Part shown: piece by piece, positions 8,557 to 17,398 of the stretch
How positions within the stretch are numbered: position 1 is the first letter of the stretch
Layout of the letters: every line of letters begins with the position of its first letter
Source: Geobacteraceae bacterium
Lineage (GTDB): Bacteria > Desulfobacterota > Desulfuromonadia > Geobacterales > Geobacteraceae
Reading direction: 5' to 3'
DNA: 38,434 nt
NCBI GenBank assembly: GCA_029975275.1
Contig: JARKPN010000012.1
Span: forward strand, 1-38,434
Made by a program: the position numbers and the translations under genes
The notes under the pieces: generated by a model
Databases searched by the model: none
Seen by the model: only the letters and a program-made list of their open reading frames with translations
What the model was told of the DNA's origin: nothing

Positions 8557-8586
8557 GCTGTCACTCCGGAAAGTAGGCCGGGACCC

Positions 8587-9399
8587 CTACCGCTCCCGTG
8601 TCCGGGAGGCGATCCACCGGTACCAGGCGTCCATCCCCTCGCCCGACTTGGCCGAGAGGTCGAAGATCAGGATGTCGGGATTGACCCTGCGGGCCATCTC
8701 CCTGCACTTGTCGGCGTCGAAGTCCAGATGGGGGAGGAGGTCCACCTTGTTGAGGAGCATCACGTCGGCGTTGTGGAACATGGCGGGATATTTGAGCGGC
8801 TTGTCCTCACCCTCGGTCACGCTCAGGACCACTACCTTGTGGTTCTCTCCCAGGTCGAAGGAGGCGGGACAGACCAGGTTCCCCACGTTCTCGATCAGGA
8901 GCACGTCCAGGGCGTCCAGGTCGAAATTTTCCACTGCGTGGCTGACCATGTGGGCGTCCAGGTGGCAGCCGGCGCCGGTGTTGACCTGCTTCACCGGGAC
9001 CCCGGTGGCCGCGATCCGCACCGCGTCGTTGTCGGTCTGCTGGTCCCCCTCGATGACGGCGAAGCGCAAACGTTCGCGCAGGTCGAGCAGGGTCCGCTCA
9101 AGGATGGCGGTCTTGCCCGAGCCCGGGGAGCTCACCAGGTTGAGGACGAAGATCCCCTTCCTGAAGAACAGGTTCCGGTTTTCCCGGGCCAGCCGGTTGT
9201 TTTTGGCGAGGATATCGGTCTCGACCGTGACGGTCCTGGCGGTCGCGTTTTCAGCGGCGTGGGAATGATCGTGGCTGTGACTGTGAACATGGCCATTGCC
9301 GTGTTCATGCTCGTGTTCGTGACTATGATGGTGGTCATGGTCGTGATGGTGGTGGTCGTGGTTAAGCTCTTCAGGGCCGCAGCCGCACGTGGTACACAT
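8587..9399 (-). CDS. hypB: hydrogenase nickel incorporation protein HypB
   Basis: HypB is the GTPase that, with HypA, inserts nickel into the hydrogenase large subunit. With the ATG at 9399 the protein has 270 residues and begins MCTTCGCG, the high-affinity nickel site of the family. A histidine-rich stretch follows, with about 19 histidines within some 35 residues, likely a nickel store. The P-loop is SSPGSGKT (about 90-97), with the metal-site cysteine and histidine in GAGCHLDAHM and the NKVD guanine-specificity motif. A TTG four codons upstream is also possible but lies too close to GGAGGT to be likely. The gene sits between hypA and hypF and its TAG stop is in the same frame as hypF. Confidence 0.95.
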   Translation of the reverse strand: MCTTCGCGPEELNHDHHHHDHDHHHSHEHEHEHGNGHVHSHSHDHSHAAENATARTVTVETDILAKNNRLARENRNLFFRKGIFVLNLVSSPGSGKTAILERTLLDLRERLRFAVIEGDQQTDNDAVRIAATGVPVKQVNTGAGCHLDAHMVSHAVENFDLDALDVLLIENVGNLVCPASFDLGENHKVVVLSVTEGEDKPLKYPAMFHNADVMLLNKVDLLPHLDFDADKCREMARRVNPDILIFDLSAKSGEGMDAWYRWIASRTRER

Positions 9400-9403
9400 G
9401 AAT

Positions 9404-9736
9404 CTATTCAACCTCCATTTCCTTTACCCGCAGCTCCTCGCCGGAGATGACGGTCACATGGTGGCCGCCGCAGCCCGGGCAGGACGAGTAGTAGGCCCGG
9501 AGGGGGAACTCGGCGGAGCAATCTTTGCATCTCCCCCTGGCCGGCACCTGTTCGATGATCAGACGCGCCCCCTCCAGGGGGGTATCCTTTGTGCATGCCT
9601 CGAAGCAGAACTCCACCGCCTCGGGGACCACGCCGCTCAACTCGCCTATCAGCAGGGTCACCGAGACGACCCGCCTGCCGGCGGCGGTGTCCTGGCAGAT
9701 GTCAACCACTCCCTGGGTTATGGACAGTTCATGCAT
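9404..9736 (-). CDS. hypA: hydrogenase nickel metallochaperone HypA
   Basis: A 110-residue nickel chaperone. It begins MHELSI, with the N-terminal Met-His-Glu nickel site. The structural zinc site consists of two CxxC pairs, in GRCKDC and SSCPGC. It works with HypB to deliver Ni(II) to hydrogenase. It is the first gene of the operon. The stop lies four bases before the preferred hypB start. Upstream is a divergent intergenic region shared with recB. Confidence 0.95.
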   Translation of the reverse strand: MHELSITQGVVDICQDTAAGRRVVSVTLLIGELSGVVPEAVEFCFEACTKDTPLEGARLIIEQVPARGRCKDCSAEFPLRAYYSSCPGCGGHHVTVISGEELRVKEMEVE

Positions 9737-9761
9737 TCGGTCAGCGTATCCGGGAAATTCA

Positions 9762-9777
9762 GTATTTATACAAATAC
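9762..9777. promoter_or_regulatory. small inverted repeat upstream of hypA
   Basis: GTATTT-ATAC-AAATAC is a perfect 6-base inverted repeat with a 4-base centre, 26 bases before the hypA start. On the minus strand it contains TATAAA, which could be part of a promoter, so the repeat could be an operator. No convincing -35 element or sigma-54 site was found at the proper spacing. No regulator can be named. Confidence 0.3.
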
Positions 9778-10081
9778 AAGAATTTTACTAGGGTACCATC
9801 GCCGCATAAGCCCGGAAGTTTTCGGTTCCGGCTTGATGCATTCAATTTTTTATATACTACCAGATGGCGAAAAAGTATTTCAAGCAATAAAAGCCCGCCG
9901 GTTTTTCGTACACGGTATCACCATTTCCTGCGCATTGACACCGGAAACGATCTTCCCCTCTTAAGGTAAGAAGAGGCAGGGGGAGTTATGAGACGGTGCG
10001 GCCCAAGGCACTCAACAGATAACGACGGTTTTTTCGGGAAGTTAGTGCCAACCGGCCGTAATTCTGCTAGATTAGTTTCCC
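9778..10081. other. divergent hypA-recB intergenic region
   Basis: About 300 bases without a convincing gene. It holds a weak hairpin at 9808-9834 (AAGCC, one bulged C, GGAA, then TTCCGGCTT) with no T-run beside it. There is no clear ribosome binding site ahead of recB. Upstream of recB a TAGATT lies near 10070, too weak to call as a promoter. Confidence 0.5.
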
Positions 10082-13000
10082 ATGAAGCGTTTCGACCTGC
10101 TTAATACGCCCCTCAGCGGGAGGAACCTGATCGAGGCGAGTGCCGGGACCGGCAAAACATTCACCATTGCCGGGCTGTTCGTGCGCCTTCTGCTGGAAAG
10201 CCCCGACCCTGAATCCCGAAATCCGGCCACCGTGAACCGGATCCTGGTGGTAACCTTCACCGAGGCGGCGACCAGGGAACTCAGGGACCGGATCCGGCGC
10301 AGGATCCGGGACGCCCTGGACGCCTTCAGCGCGGGGTACTCCGACGACCGGTTCCTGCAAGGGCTGCTGGATCGCCACCCGGACCGCAAACGGGCCGGTG
10401 AGCTGCTGTTCGCGGCACTCTCCTCCTTTGACGAGGCCCCGGTCTTCACCATCCACGGCTTCTGCCAGCGTATGCTTCAGGACAACCCCTTCGAGAGCGG
10501 CTCCCTGTTCGACACCCGGCTGGTAACGGACCAGGAGGCGATCTACCGGGAGATCGCCGAGGACTTCTGGCGGCGGACCTTCTTTTCCGCCCCCAAGTCC
10601 CTGGCCAGGGCCGCCCTTGCGGCCGGAATGGGACCGGAGCTCCTCACGGAACTGGCCAGGGGACGCCGTCCCGGCCGGTTCCTCAGCGTGATCCCCGACG
10701 TCGCCGGTCCCGACCCGGCCGACCCCCGCGAACCGGCGGAGGAGGAGTGCGACGCCCTCCTCCTGGGGATCAAGCGGGACTTCTTCCGCTACCTGACGGA
10801 CGAGCTCCCCCGCAGGAAGCGGCGCGACAACGTCCGCTTCTTCGACGACCTCCTGCTTGACCTGCACGGAGCCCTGGAGGGTGAGCGGGGAGCGTCCCTG
10901 GCCGCCGCGGTCCGCTCCCGGTTCGCGGCGGCGCTGATCGACGAGTTCCAGGACACCGACCCGGTGCAGTACGCCATCTTCGACCGTATCTTCCCCACCG
11001 GAGAGAGCCCGCTGTTTCTCATCGGCGACCCGAAACAGGCCATCTACAGCTTCAGGGGAGCAGACGTGTTCGCTTACCTGGCCGCGGCGGGCGAGGCCGG
11101 TTCCCGCTACACCCTGGAAGAAAACTGGCGCTCCGAACCGGCCCTTATCCGGGCGGTCAATGCCCTGTTCGCCCGCCACGAGGCACCCTTTTCCCTGGAC
11201 GAGATACGGTTCCACCCGGTGGCGCCGGCCCGGAAGGAGAACCGGGCCCTCCTCACCGAGGACGGGACGCCGGACCCCTCACCCTTCAGGATCCTGTTCG
11301 CCGGCAGAAAAACTCCGGGCAAGCCCATCGACAAGCAGGATGCCTGGGATATCGTCCCGGCCGCCGTGGCCTCCGAGATCGCCCGGCTGCTGCGGGACGG
11401 GGCGGCCGGAAGGCTGCTCATCGACGGGCAGGGGGTCGGGCCGGGGGACGTGGCGGTGCTGGTGCGGAAAAACCGCCAGGCCAGGATGATGCAGCGGGCA
11501 TTGCGGGAGCTGGGGATCCCCTGCGTGCTCTGCCGGGCGGGCAACCTGTTCGAATCACCCGAGGCGGAGCAACTCCTGCGGATCCTCGAGGCGGTGGCCC
11601 GGCCCGGCAACGAATCCCTGGTCAAGGCGGCACTGGTGACCGGGATCCTTGGATGGGACGGCAACGCCCTGGCCGAACTGCTGGAGGACGATGCCTCCTG
11701 GGAACGGGTGCTGGAGGATTTCCGCCGCTACCGCGACCTGTGGGACGAGCGCGGTTTCATGGCCATGGCGATGCGCCTGCTGGCGGAGCAGGGGGTGCGG
11801 AGCCGGCTCCTCTCCCTCCGGGGCGGAGAGCGGAGGCTCACCAACCTGCTCCACTGCCTGGAAACAGTCCACCAGGCAGAGGTTAGCCAGCGGCTGGGAA
11901 TCGATGGCCTGCTGGACTGGCTGACCGAGCGGCTGGTGGAGGAGCCGAAGCGGGAGGAGCACGAGATACGCCTGGAGACCGACCGGAACGCGGTGCAGCT
12001 TGTGACGGTCCACCGGAGCAAGGGGCTGGAGTTTCCCGTCGTGTTCTCGCCGTTCTGCTGGGAGTCGGGGGGAGGGAAGCCGAAGTACGCGCTGTTTCAC
12101 GACCCGGATAAAAAGGTGGTCCTGGACCTGGGCTCGTCCGAGTTCGAGGCCCACCGCAAGGCGGCAGAAGCGGAGCAACTGGCCGAGGAGCTCAGGCTGC
12201 TCTACGTGGCCCTGACCCGGGCCGAGCACCGGGCCTACCTGGTCTGGGGCGCCTTCAAGGACGCGGGCGAATCCTCCCTGCACTACCTCCTCCACCCCGG
12301 CCGGAAGGTGGAGAAGCGCCAGGTGGCCGCCACGGACCACGAGCTGCTGGAAGACCTCGGCATGATCGCGGCCGAGGCGGGCGGTGCCATCCTGGTCTCG
12401 CCGCTCCCCGAGCCGGAACCGATCCCCTATGCTCCCGAGAGAAGCGCATCCGGCGCCCTGGTATCACGCCCCTTTACCGGAACCTTGGACGCGGGCTGGC
12501 GCGTGGCCAGCTTCACCTCGTTCGTCTCAGGGAGCCGCCACGGCGCCGAGCTGCCCGACCGGGACGGTCTGGGGGAGGCGCCGGAGAGCGCGCAGGGTTC
12601 CCCACTTCCCCGACCCGGCGAAGGCAGTGCCGCCATCATGGACTTTCCGGCCGGGGTCAAGGCCGGTGTCCTGATCCATCACATCCTGGAGCGGCTCGAC
12701 TTCTCCTCTCCCGACCGGGCAGCCAGGCGGCTCCTCATCGAGACCGGCCTGGAAAGGTACGGTTTCGACGCGCAGTGGGCGGATCCTCTGGCAAGGATGA
12801 CCGACGATCTCCTCCGGCTGCCGTTGCCCGGCGCTGAAGCCCCCTTCACCCTCTCCTCCCTGACGCCGGCCGACCGGGTCAGCGAGCTGGAATTCTTCTT
12901 TCCCCTCGGATTCGTGAGCGCACCACGGCTGAGGGAGGTGCTGGCGCGCCACGGCGGCCCCGACTGCCCGGCCGACCTTCGGGAGTTGTGCGGACGGCTT

Positions 13001-13384
13001 GAATTCACCCCGGTCAGGGGGATGGTGAGGGGTTTCATTGACCTGGTGTTCAGGCAGGAAGGACGCTACTACATCGTGGACTGGAAATCGAACCGGCTGG
13101 GGCCGGGGAGCGAAGACTACGGGACCGAGGGAATGAAGCGGGAGATGGAGCGCAGGCTCTACCCGCTGCAGTACCTGCTCTATACCGTGGCCCTGGTCAG
13201 ACACCTGTCCCTGCGGGTCCCGGAATTCAGCTATGAGGAGCACTTCGGCGGTGTGTTCTACCTCTTCTTGCGGGGGCTCGACCCGGAACGGCCGGAGCGC
13301 GGCGTGTTCCGCGACCTGCCGTCGGCCGCCTGCATCGCCGAGCTGACCGGACTCCTGATCGAGACGGAGGGGGGCAGACCATGA
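10082..13384 (+). CDS. recB: exodeoxyribonuclease V beta subunit RecB
   Basis: RecB is the 3'-5' helicase and nuclease subunit of RecBCD, which processes double-strand breaks. The 1100-residue length is usual. The N-terminus FDLLNTPLSGRNLIEASAG is typical of RecB. The Walker A motif is ASAGTGKT (19-26), motif II is DEFQDTD (about 287-293), and later motifs are VTVHRSKGLEFPVVF (near 641) and LYVALTRAEHRAYLVWG. The C-terminal PD-(D/E)xK nuclease is shown by GVLIHHILERLDF, GFIDLVF and YIVDWKSNRLG (near 1000). No Shine-Dalgarno sequence precedes the ATG, which may lower expression. It overlaps recD by ATGA. No recC lies upstream, where it is commonly found; a hyp operon on the other strand is there instead. 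Confidence 0.96.
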   Translation: MKRFDLLNTPLSGRNLIEASAGTGKTFTIAGLFVRLLLESPDPESRNPATVNRILVVTFTEAATRELRDRIRRRIRDALDAFSAGYSDDRFLQGLLDRHPDRKRAGELLFAALSSFDEAPVFTIHGFCQRMLQDNPFESGSLFDTRLVTDQEAIYREIAEDFWRRTFFSAPKSLARAALAAGMGPELLTELARGRRPGRFLSVIPDVAGPDPADPREPAEEECDALLLGIKRDFFRYLTDELPRRKRRDNVRFFDDLLLDLHGALEGERGASLAAAVRSRFAAALIDEFQDTDPVQYAIFDRIFPTGESPLFLIGDPKQAIYSFRGADVFAYLAAAGEAGSRYTLEENWRSEPALIRAVNALFARHEAPFSLDEIRFHPVAPARKENRALLTEDGTPDPSPFRILFAGRKTPGKPIDKQDAWDIVPAAVASEIARLLRDGAAGRLLIDGQGVGPGDVAVLVRKNRQARMMQRALRELGIPCVLCRAGNLFESPEAEQLLRILEAVARPGNESLVKAALVTGILGWDGNALAELLEDDASWERVLEDFRRYRDLWDERGFMAMAMRLLAEQGVRSRLLSLRGGERRLTNLLHCLETVHQAEVSQRLGIDGLLDWLTERLVEEPKREEHEIRLETDRNAVQLVTVHRSKGLEFPVVFSPFCWESGGGKPKYALFHDPDKKVVLDLGSSEFEAHRKAAEAEQLAEELRLLYVALTRAEHRAYLVWGAFKDAGESSLHYLLHPGRKVEKRQVAATDHELLEDLGMIAAEAGGAILVSPLPEPEPIPYAPERSASGALVSRPFTGTLDAGWRVASFTSFVSGSRHGAELPDRDGLGEAPESAQGSPLPRPGEGSAAIMDFPAGVKAGVLIHHILERLDFSSPDRAARRLLIETGLERYGFDAQWADPLARMTDDLLRLPLPGAEAPFTLSSLTPADRVSELEFFFPLGFVSAPRLREVLARHGGPDCPADLRELCGRLEFTPVRGMVRGFIDLVFRQEGRYYIVDWKSNRLGPGSEDYGTEGMKREMERRLYPLQYLLYTVALVRHLSLRVPEFSYEEHFGGVFYLFLRGLDPERPERGVFRDLPSAACIAELTGLLIETEGGRP

Positions 13385-15195
13385 ACGAACCGCTGACGCT
13401 TACCCCCATTGATCTCCATTTCGCCGGCTTCATGGCCTCTCTGGCCAACGCGTGCCCGGCCGCGGTCCGGCGGGCGGCCGCGCTGGTAAGCAACGCGGTG
13501 GCGGGCGGCCACGTCTGTCTCGACCTGGCAGAGGCGGCGCGGCTCAGGCTGCCGGAAGGGTTTCCTGACGACCCGTCTCCCGCGCTCCCGGGCCGTTGGG
13601 CCGAAGAGTTGCTCGGGAGCGGGGTGGTCGGGCGTCCCGGAGAGTATCGTCCCCTGATCCTGGATGAAGCCGGAAGGCTCTATCTGCACCGTTACTGGCG
13701 CTACGAGCGGGACCTAGCCGCCGCGATCCTTGAGCGGGCCGCTGCTCCCGCGCCGGACCTGGACCCGGCACTGCTCAGGGACGGCCTGGCACGCCTCTTT
13801 CCTCAGCCGGGCGACGGCGGGACCGACTGGCAGAAGGTGGCCGCGGTCGCGGCCCTGTCGCGCCGGTTCACGGTCGTCTCCGGAGGGCCCGGCACGGGCA
13901 AGACCTCGACAGTGGTGAGGATCATCGCCCTCCTGCTGGAGCAGGCAGGCTCCACGCCGTTCCGGATCGCCCTGGCGGCCCCCACTGGCAAGGCCGCGGC
14001 CAGGCTGCGGGAATCGGTCCGGAAGGCACGGGAATCCCTTGACTGCCCCGACGGGATCAAGGAACGGATCCCGGAAGGGGTCTCGACCATTCACCGCCTG
14101 CTCGGCCCCCGGCAAGGCTTGTCACGCTTTCGCCACGACGCAGGCAATCCCCTCCCGTACGACACCGTGGTGGTGGACGAGGCCTCCATGGTCGCCCTGC
14201 CGCTCATGGCCAGGCTTGCGGCCGCCCTGCTGCCGGCCGCGACGCTCATCCTGCTGGGCGACCGGGACCAGCTCGCCTCGGTGGAGGCCGGCGCGGTGCT
14301 GGGGGACATCTGTGACACCGGGCAGAGCCACGGCTTCTCCCCGGCCTTCTCCGCCCTGATCGCCGAAGTCACGGGCGAAACAGCGGGGCCGCGTTCCGGA
14401 GAGCCTGGAGACGCACAGGGCTCGCCCCTGGGGGACTCGCTGGTGGTCCTGCGCCGGAACTACCGCTTCGGCGACGACAGTCCGATTGCGCGCATCAGCG
14501 CGTGTGTCAACCGGGGAGATGGTGAAGGCGCATTGCAGGAGATGGACGGGGAGACGGTGAGCTGGCATTCCCTCCCTCCTCCCGAGGGGCTGGGGAGGGC
14601 ACTGGCTGATGCCGTGCCGGAGGGATACGGGGATTTTCTGCGAGAAACGCGGCCGGAGGAGGTCCTGCGGCGGTTCGACGGGTTCCGCATCCTGTGTGCC
14701 CTTCGCCGGGGGCCGTACGGAGCGGAGGCCGCGAATGCGCTGGCGGAGCGGATCCTGGCGGAGCGTGGCCTCATAGACCCAACGACCCGCTGGTACCGGG
14801 GAAGGCCGGTCATGGTCACCGTGAACGACTACGACCTGCGCCTGTTCAACGGCGACATCGGCATCGTCCTGCCGGATCCCGAAGCGGACGGCGCCCCCCA
14901 GGTCTTCTTTCCCGCCGAAGACGGCGGGATCCGGAAACTCCCCGCCGCAAGGCTTCCCGCCCATGAAACCGTATACGCCATGACGGTCCACAAGAGCCAG
15001 GGGTCCGAGTTCGGGCGGGTCCTGCTGATTCTGCCGGACCGGGAAACGGAGATCCTCACCCGCGAGCTGGTCTATACGGCCGTGACACGGGCCTCCGTGC
15101 GGGTGCAGGTCATGGGAGACGCCGAGGTCTTCAAGGGCGCGGTTTCAAGAAGGGTCCGGAGAAATTCCGGGTTGCGGGAACGGTTGTGGGGATAG
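13381..15195 (+). CDS. recD: exodeoxyribonuclease V alpha subunit RecD
   Basis: RecD is the 5'-3' helicase of RecBCD. The protein has 604 residues. Walker A is GGPGTGKTS (about 169-177), Walker B is DEASM (near 266), and the C-terminal helicase motifs are MTVHKSQGSEFGRVLLILP (near 535) and YTAVTRA (near 566). The gene starts inside the recB stop (ATGA overlap), with GGAGGGGGG upstream, so the two are translationally coupled. An N-terminal domain of about 150 residues before the ATPase fits RecD1 rather than the longer RecD2, and RecD1 normally acts with RecB and RecC. Confidence 0.95.
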   Translation: MNEPLTLTPIDLHFAGFMASLANACPAAVRRAAALVSNAVAGGHVCLDLAEAARLRLPEGFPDDPSPALPGRWAEELLGSGVVGRPGEYRPLILDEAGRLYLHRYWRYERDLAAAILERAAAPAPDLDPALLRDGLARLFPQPGDGGTDWQKVAAVAALSRRFTVVSGGPGTGKTSTVVRIIALLLEQAGSTPFRIALAAPTGKAAARLRESVRKARESLDCPDGIKERIPEGVSTIHRLLGPRQGLSRFRHDAGNPLPYDTVVVDEASMVALPLMARLAAALLPAATLILLGDRDQLASVEAGAVLGDICDTGQSHGFSPAFSALIAEVTGETAGPRSGEPGDAQGSPLGDSLVVLRRNYRFGDDSPIARISACVNRGDGEGALQEMDGETVSWHSLPPPEGLGRALADAVPEGYGDFLRETRPEEVLRRFDGFRILCALRRGPYGAEAANALAERILAERGLIDPTTRWYRGRPVMVTVNDYDLRLFNGDIGIVLPDPEADGAPQVFFPAEDGGIRKLPAARLPAHETVYAMTVHKSQGSEFGRVLLILPDRETEILTRELVYTAVTRASVRVQVMGDAEVFKGAVSRRVRRNSGLRERLWG

Positions 15196-15248
15196 GCCGG
15201 GCCCGGTCTTGCGCTGCCGCGGCTCGGTGCCCGGTTACCAAACAAGGG

Positions 15249-15770
15249 TCAGATTTTCTTTCGTGACGCCCGGAACAGGGCCAGCACGGTCTTGCCGTCG
15301 TTGATCTCCCCCTCGGCCGCCATGCGGAGCGCTTCGTCCAGGGGGATGCGGACGGTCTCGATATCCTCGTAGTGCTCCGGGGTAGGATCGTTCTGCACCA
15401 GGTCCGTGGCCAGAAACAGGTGGATCTTCTCGTCGAACACGCCGGGCGAGGAGTACAGGACGCCGAGCGGTTCCAGCCTCCCGGCGGCCAGACCGGTCTC
15501 TTCGGCCAGTTCCCGCCCGCCGCAGGCCGCCGGGTCTTCTCCCGGCCCCAGCCGGCCGGCCGGTATCTCAAGGAGCTTGCGGTCCATGGCCGGACGGAGC
15601 TGCCGGATAAGCGTGACCGTGCCGTCCCGGTGGAGCGGCAGCACCCCCACCCCGCCCGGATGGCGGACTATCTGGAAGACGTGCCACCCCTTGGAGCCGA
15701 TCTTTACCTCCATCTGCTCCAGGTCCACCACCAGCCCCTTGAATAGAATGCTCCTGTTCCTGGTATCCAT
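15249..15770 (-). CDS. Nudix hydrolase, ADP-ribose pyrophosphatase type
   Basis: A 173-residue Nudix protein. The full Nudix box GX5EX7REUXEEXGU is present, running from GRLGPGE to RELAEETGL, with the magnesium-binding glutamates in place. The preceding IRQLRPAMDRKLLEIPAG is the signature of the ADP-ribose pyrophosphatase (NudF-like) subgroup, which hydrolyses ADP-ribose to AMP and ribose 5-phosphate. The exact substrate is inferred. The start ATG has AAAGGGA upstream. It is convergent with recD, with about 50 bases between the two stops. Confidence 0.9.
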   Translation of the reverse strand: MDTRNRSILFKGLVVDLEQMEVKIGSKGWHVFQIVRHPGGVGVLPLHRDGTVTLIRQLRPAMDRKLLEIPAGRLGPGEDPAACGGRELAEETGLAAGRLEPLGVLYSSPGVFDEKIHLFLATDLVQNDPTPEHYEDIETVRIPLDEALRMAAEGEINDGKTVLALFRASRKKI

Positions 15771-15913
15771 GCGCTTGACCGTTCCCTTTCCGGTTCATGG
15801 CGTCAATTATTTCAGTTGCGGCCATGATCGATTTCGTTTTACCGTTCTTTATGCTATGCTTTTCACATGAACCGGCGGGTGCCGGCTATCCATATCGTGA
15901 TGGGGGGATTTTC

Positions 15914-16249
15914 ATGAAAAAAATTCTGTATCTTGTCTGCGGCTCTGCACCGGCTCTTCTGGTGGGCTGCGCAATGTTCACCGCCTGGAAGGCGATCCCC
16001 CCGCCGGGCGGCTGCGATCAGTGTCATACCGCTCCCATCAGCAACAACTGGACCGTGGCCTACAGGGCCCCCATCCTCAGCGACGAGAAGGACCGCAAGT
16101 ACTTCCAGACCGAGAAATACAACCTGCCCGCCACGGAGAAACCCGCCTCATCCCTGGAGGTCCGCAAGAGTACGGACGAAAACTGCTTCGAGTGTCACCG
16201 CACTCCGACGCCTGCCCACAAGGGGAGGACGGGACGGTATCATCATTAA
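15914..16249 (+). CDS. small dihaem lipoprotein cytochrome c
   Basis: A 111-residue protein with two CxxCH haem-attachment motifs, CDQCH and CFECH. The start at 15914 is chosen because GGGGGGA lies eight bases upstream and because it yields a lipoprotein signal: MKKILYLVCG, a short hydrophobic core, then LLVGC as lipobox. A longer frame from 15797 exists but adds unrelated residues ahead of the signal. The mature protein would be anchored by lipid, probably in the outer membrane facing the periplasm, and carry electrons. Small haem lipoproteins of this kind are common in Geobacter-type metal reducers. Its partners are unknown. It is convergent with the next gene. Confidence 0.85.
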   Translation: MKKILYLVCGSAPALLVGCAMFTAWKAIPPPGGCDQCHTAPISNNWTVAYRAPILSDEKDRKYFQTEKYNLPATEKPASSLEVRKSTDENCFECHRTPTPAHKGRTGRYHH

Positions 16250-16252
16250 CGC

Positions 16253-16636
16253 CTATGCCGGGTCAGGCCGCTCGGGGCGGCTCCTGACCCGGCTGATCCC
16301 CTCCTCCAGATCCGCCAGGAACCCCAACGACTCGCCGGTCTGCTCCCTGTCAGGACAGGCCAGTTCCACCAGGGCCCTCAGCATGAAGAAAAACCACTCG
16401 GTGCTGTCGTGCATCTGCGAAATGGCGTGGGTCCGCGCCAGGTAGGCCACCGCGCGCACCAGGATGTCCGGTTCCCGCCCGTGCCTTCTGATGCGGCCCA
16501 CGTGCTCCAGGGTAAAATGATAGAAGGTGTCCGCCAGCCGGCGGATCTTCCGCACGTCCGTCGGCCTGACGTCTTCCATGGTTTTACGGGCCGCCTCGAA
16601 ACATGCCGCCCGGAGCGCTTCGTGATCAAGGTCCAC
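16253..16636 (-). CDS. hypothetical all-helical protein, 127 aa
   Basis: No family is recognised. The start is GTG at 16636, preceded by GGAGGAGGAC. The protein is rich in Ala, Arg, Glu and Leu and predicted helical by composition (EALRAACFEAARKTMEDV, ILVRAVAYLARTHAISQM), with no signal peptide or membrane segment. It ends four bases from the stop of the cytochrome gene on the other strand and lies upstream of the thioesterase on the minus strand, with a 58-base gap. Coding potential is supported by the ribosome binding site and typical codon use. Confidence 0.65.
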   Translation of the reverse strand: MDLDHEALRAACFEAARKTMEDVRPTDVRKIRRLADTFYHFTLEHVGRIRRHGREPDILVRAVAYLARTHAISQMHDSTEWFFFMLRALVELACPDREQTGESLGFLADLEEGISRVRSRPERPDPA

Positions 16637-16694
16637 GGACGTCCTCCTCCCGTTAAATTCCGGGATTCCAGGCTCCGGATTCGTTTCCCCGGAG

Positions 16695-17078
16695 CTAATC
16701 CTGCAGCACCCTGAGCACCTCTTCCGGAACGCGCTTAGCCTTCACTCCCGGACCGACGCAGACCAGGGTGACCTTCCCGGCGGCCAGGAGTTTCCCGTCA
16801 AAGGCCCGCACCAGCTGCTGGCCCATGGTGAACGAGCTCCTCCCCACCTCCAGCGGCTCGGTCTCCACCCGGACCAGGTCGTCAAGCACCGCCGGGGCCT
16901 TGTAGTCGATCTCAAGGCGCACCACCGGGAAGACGCTCCCCTGCGCCGCAAGTTCGCCCACCGAGACCCCCCGCTCCCGGAAAAACTCGGTCCGTCCCCG
17001 CTCGAAAAAGGCGAGATAGCGGGCATGGTACACCACCCCGCCCGCGTCGGTATCCTCGTAATAAATTCGGAATTCCAT
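16695..17078 (-). CDS. YbgC-type acyl-CoA thioesterase
   Basis: A 127-residue hotdog-fold thioesterase of the 4-hydroxybenzoyl-CoA / YbgC family. The active-site signature YEDTDAGGVVYHARYLAFF lies at residues 7-25, with the catalytic aspartate in EDTDAGG. It hydrolyses acyl-CoA thioesters; in many Gram-negatives the orthologue is linked to the Tol-Pal system, but no tol genes are here. The ATG at 17078 is chosen because AGAAAGG precedes it with good spacing and the family begins at this point. The longer frame from 17180 adds a basic non-conserved leader. Confidence 0.9.
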   Translation of the reverse strand: MEFRIYYEDTDAGGVVYHARYLAFFERGRTEFFRERGVSVGELAAQGSVFPVVRLEIDYKAPAVLDDLVRVETEPLEVGRSSFTMGQQLVRAFDGKLLAAGKVTLVCVGPGVKAKRVPEEVLRVLQD

Positions 17079-17398
17079 GGTCATCCTTTCTGGCAGCTTC
17101 ACATTTTTCCGCCTGGACCTGCTGCGGGTGCGACCCTCGCTTCCTGTAACCATGTACTTCCGTAACATACCCCAATCCAACTGTCAAAAAGAAAGCGCTC
17201 GCCGTTGTCGGCAGACATTGCTCTCGCCGCTTGGGTTTATCGCCGCCTGCCAACCCGCCAAGGCACTGCTCGAAAAAATTCTATTTGATAAATAATTTAT
17301 AATTTGATACCTTCCGTGCATCATAACAATTCAATTGAAATAATTTCATTTAAGTGCCATCCGAAAGATCGCCCTGGCTGATAGGCTCCGAGGACACT
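17079..17398. promoter_or_regulatory. divergent intergenic region with candidate vgrG promoter
   Basis: About 320 bases without a gene, turning sharply AT-rich near 17280-17345. A perfect TATAAT occurs at 17298-17303, and TTGATA occurs twice (17285-17290 and 17304-17309). No pair has ideal hexamers and 17-base spacing together: TTGATA at 17285 pairs only with TACCTT at 17308. The region probably drives the first vgrG, but the exact promoter is uncertain. Confidence 0.35.

Noticed and set aside
8587-8589. TAG between in-phase hypB and hypF as a read-through or pyrrolysine codon
   Set aside because: HypB ends naturally at this point and HypF begins within the next 30 bases at its normal N-terminus. 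Separate proteins are the rule, and no Pyl machinery is visible.
8038-9450. Long plus-strand open frame opposite hypF and hypB
   Set aside because: It is the GC-rich mirror of well-identified genes. Its composition (long Val, Gly, His, Asp runs and a Val/Met tail from the His-rich codons of hypB) is not protein-like and there is no domain match.
9808-9834. Hairpin between hypA and recB as a terminator
   Set aside because: The stem has a bulge, there is no T-run next to it, and it lies between divergent gene starts where no terminator is needed.
16667-16696. Inverted repeat GCTCCGG/CCGGAGC near the thioesterase stop
   Set aside because: Only seven base pairs with a ten-base loop and no T-tract in either direction. 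Too weak to call a terminator.
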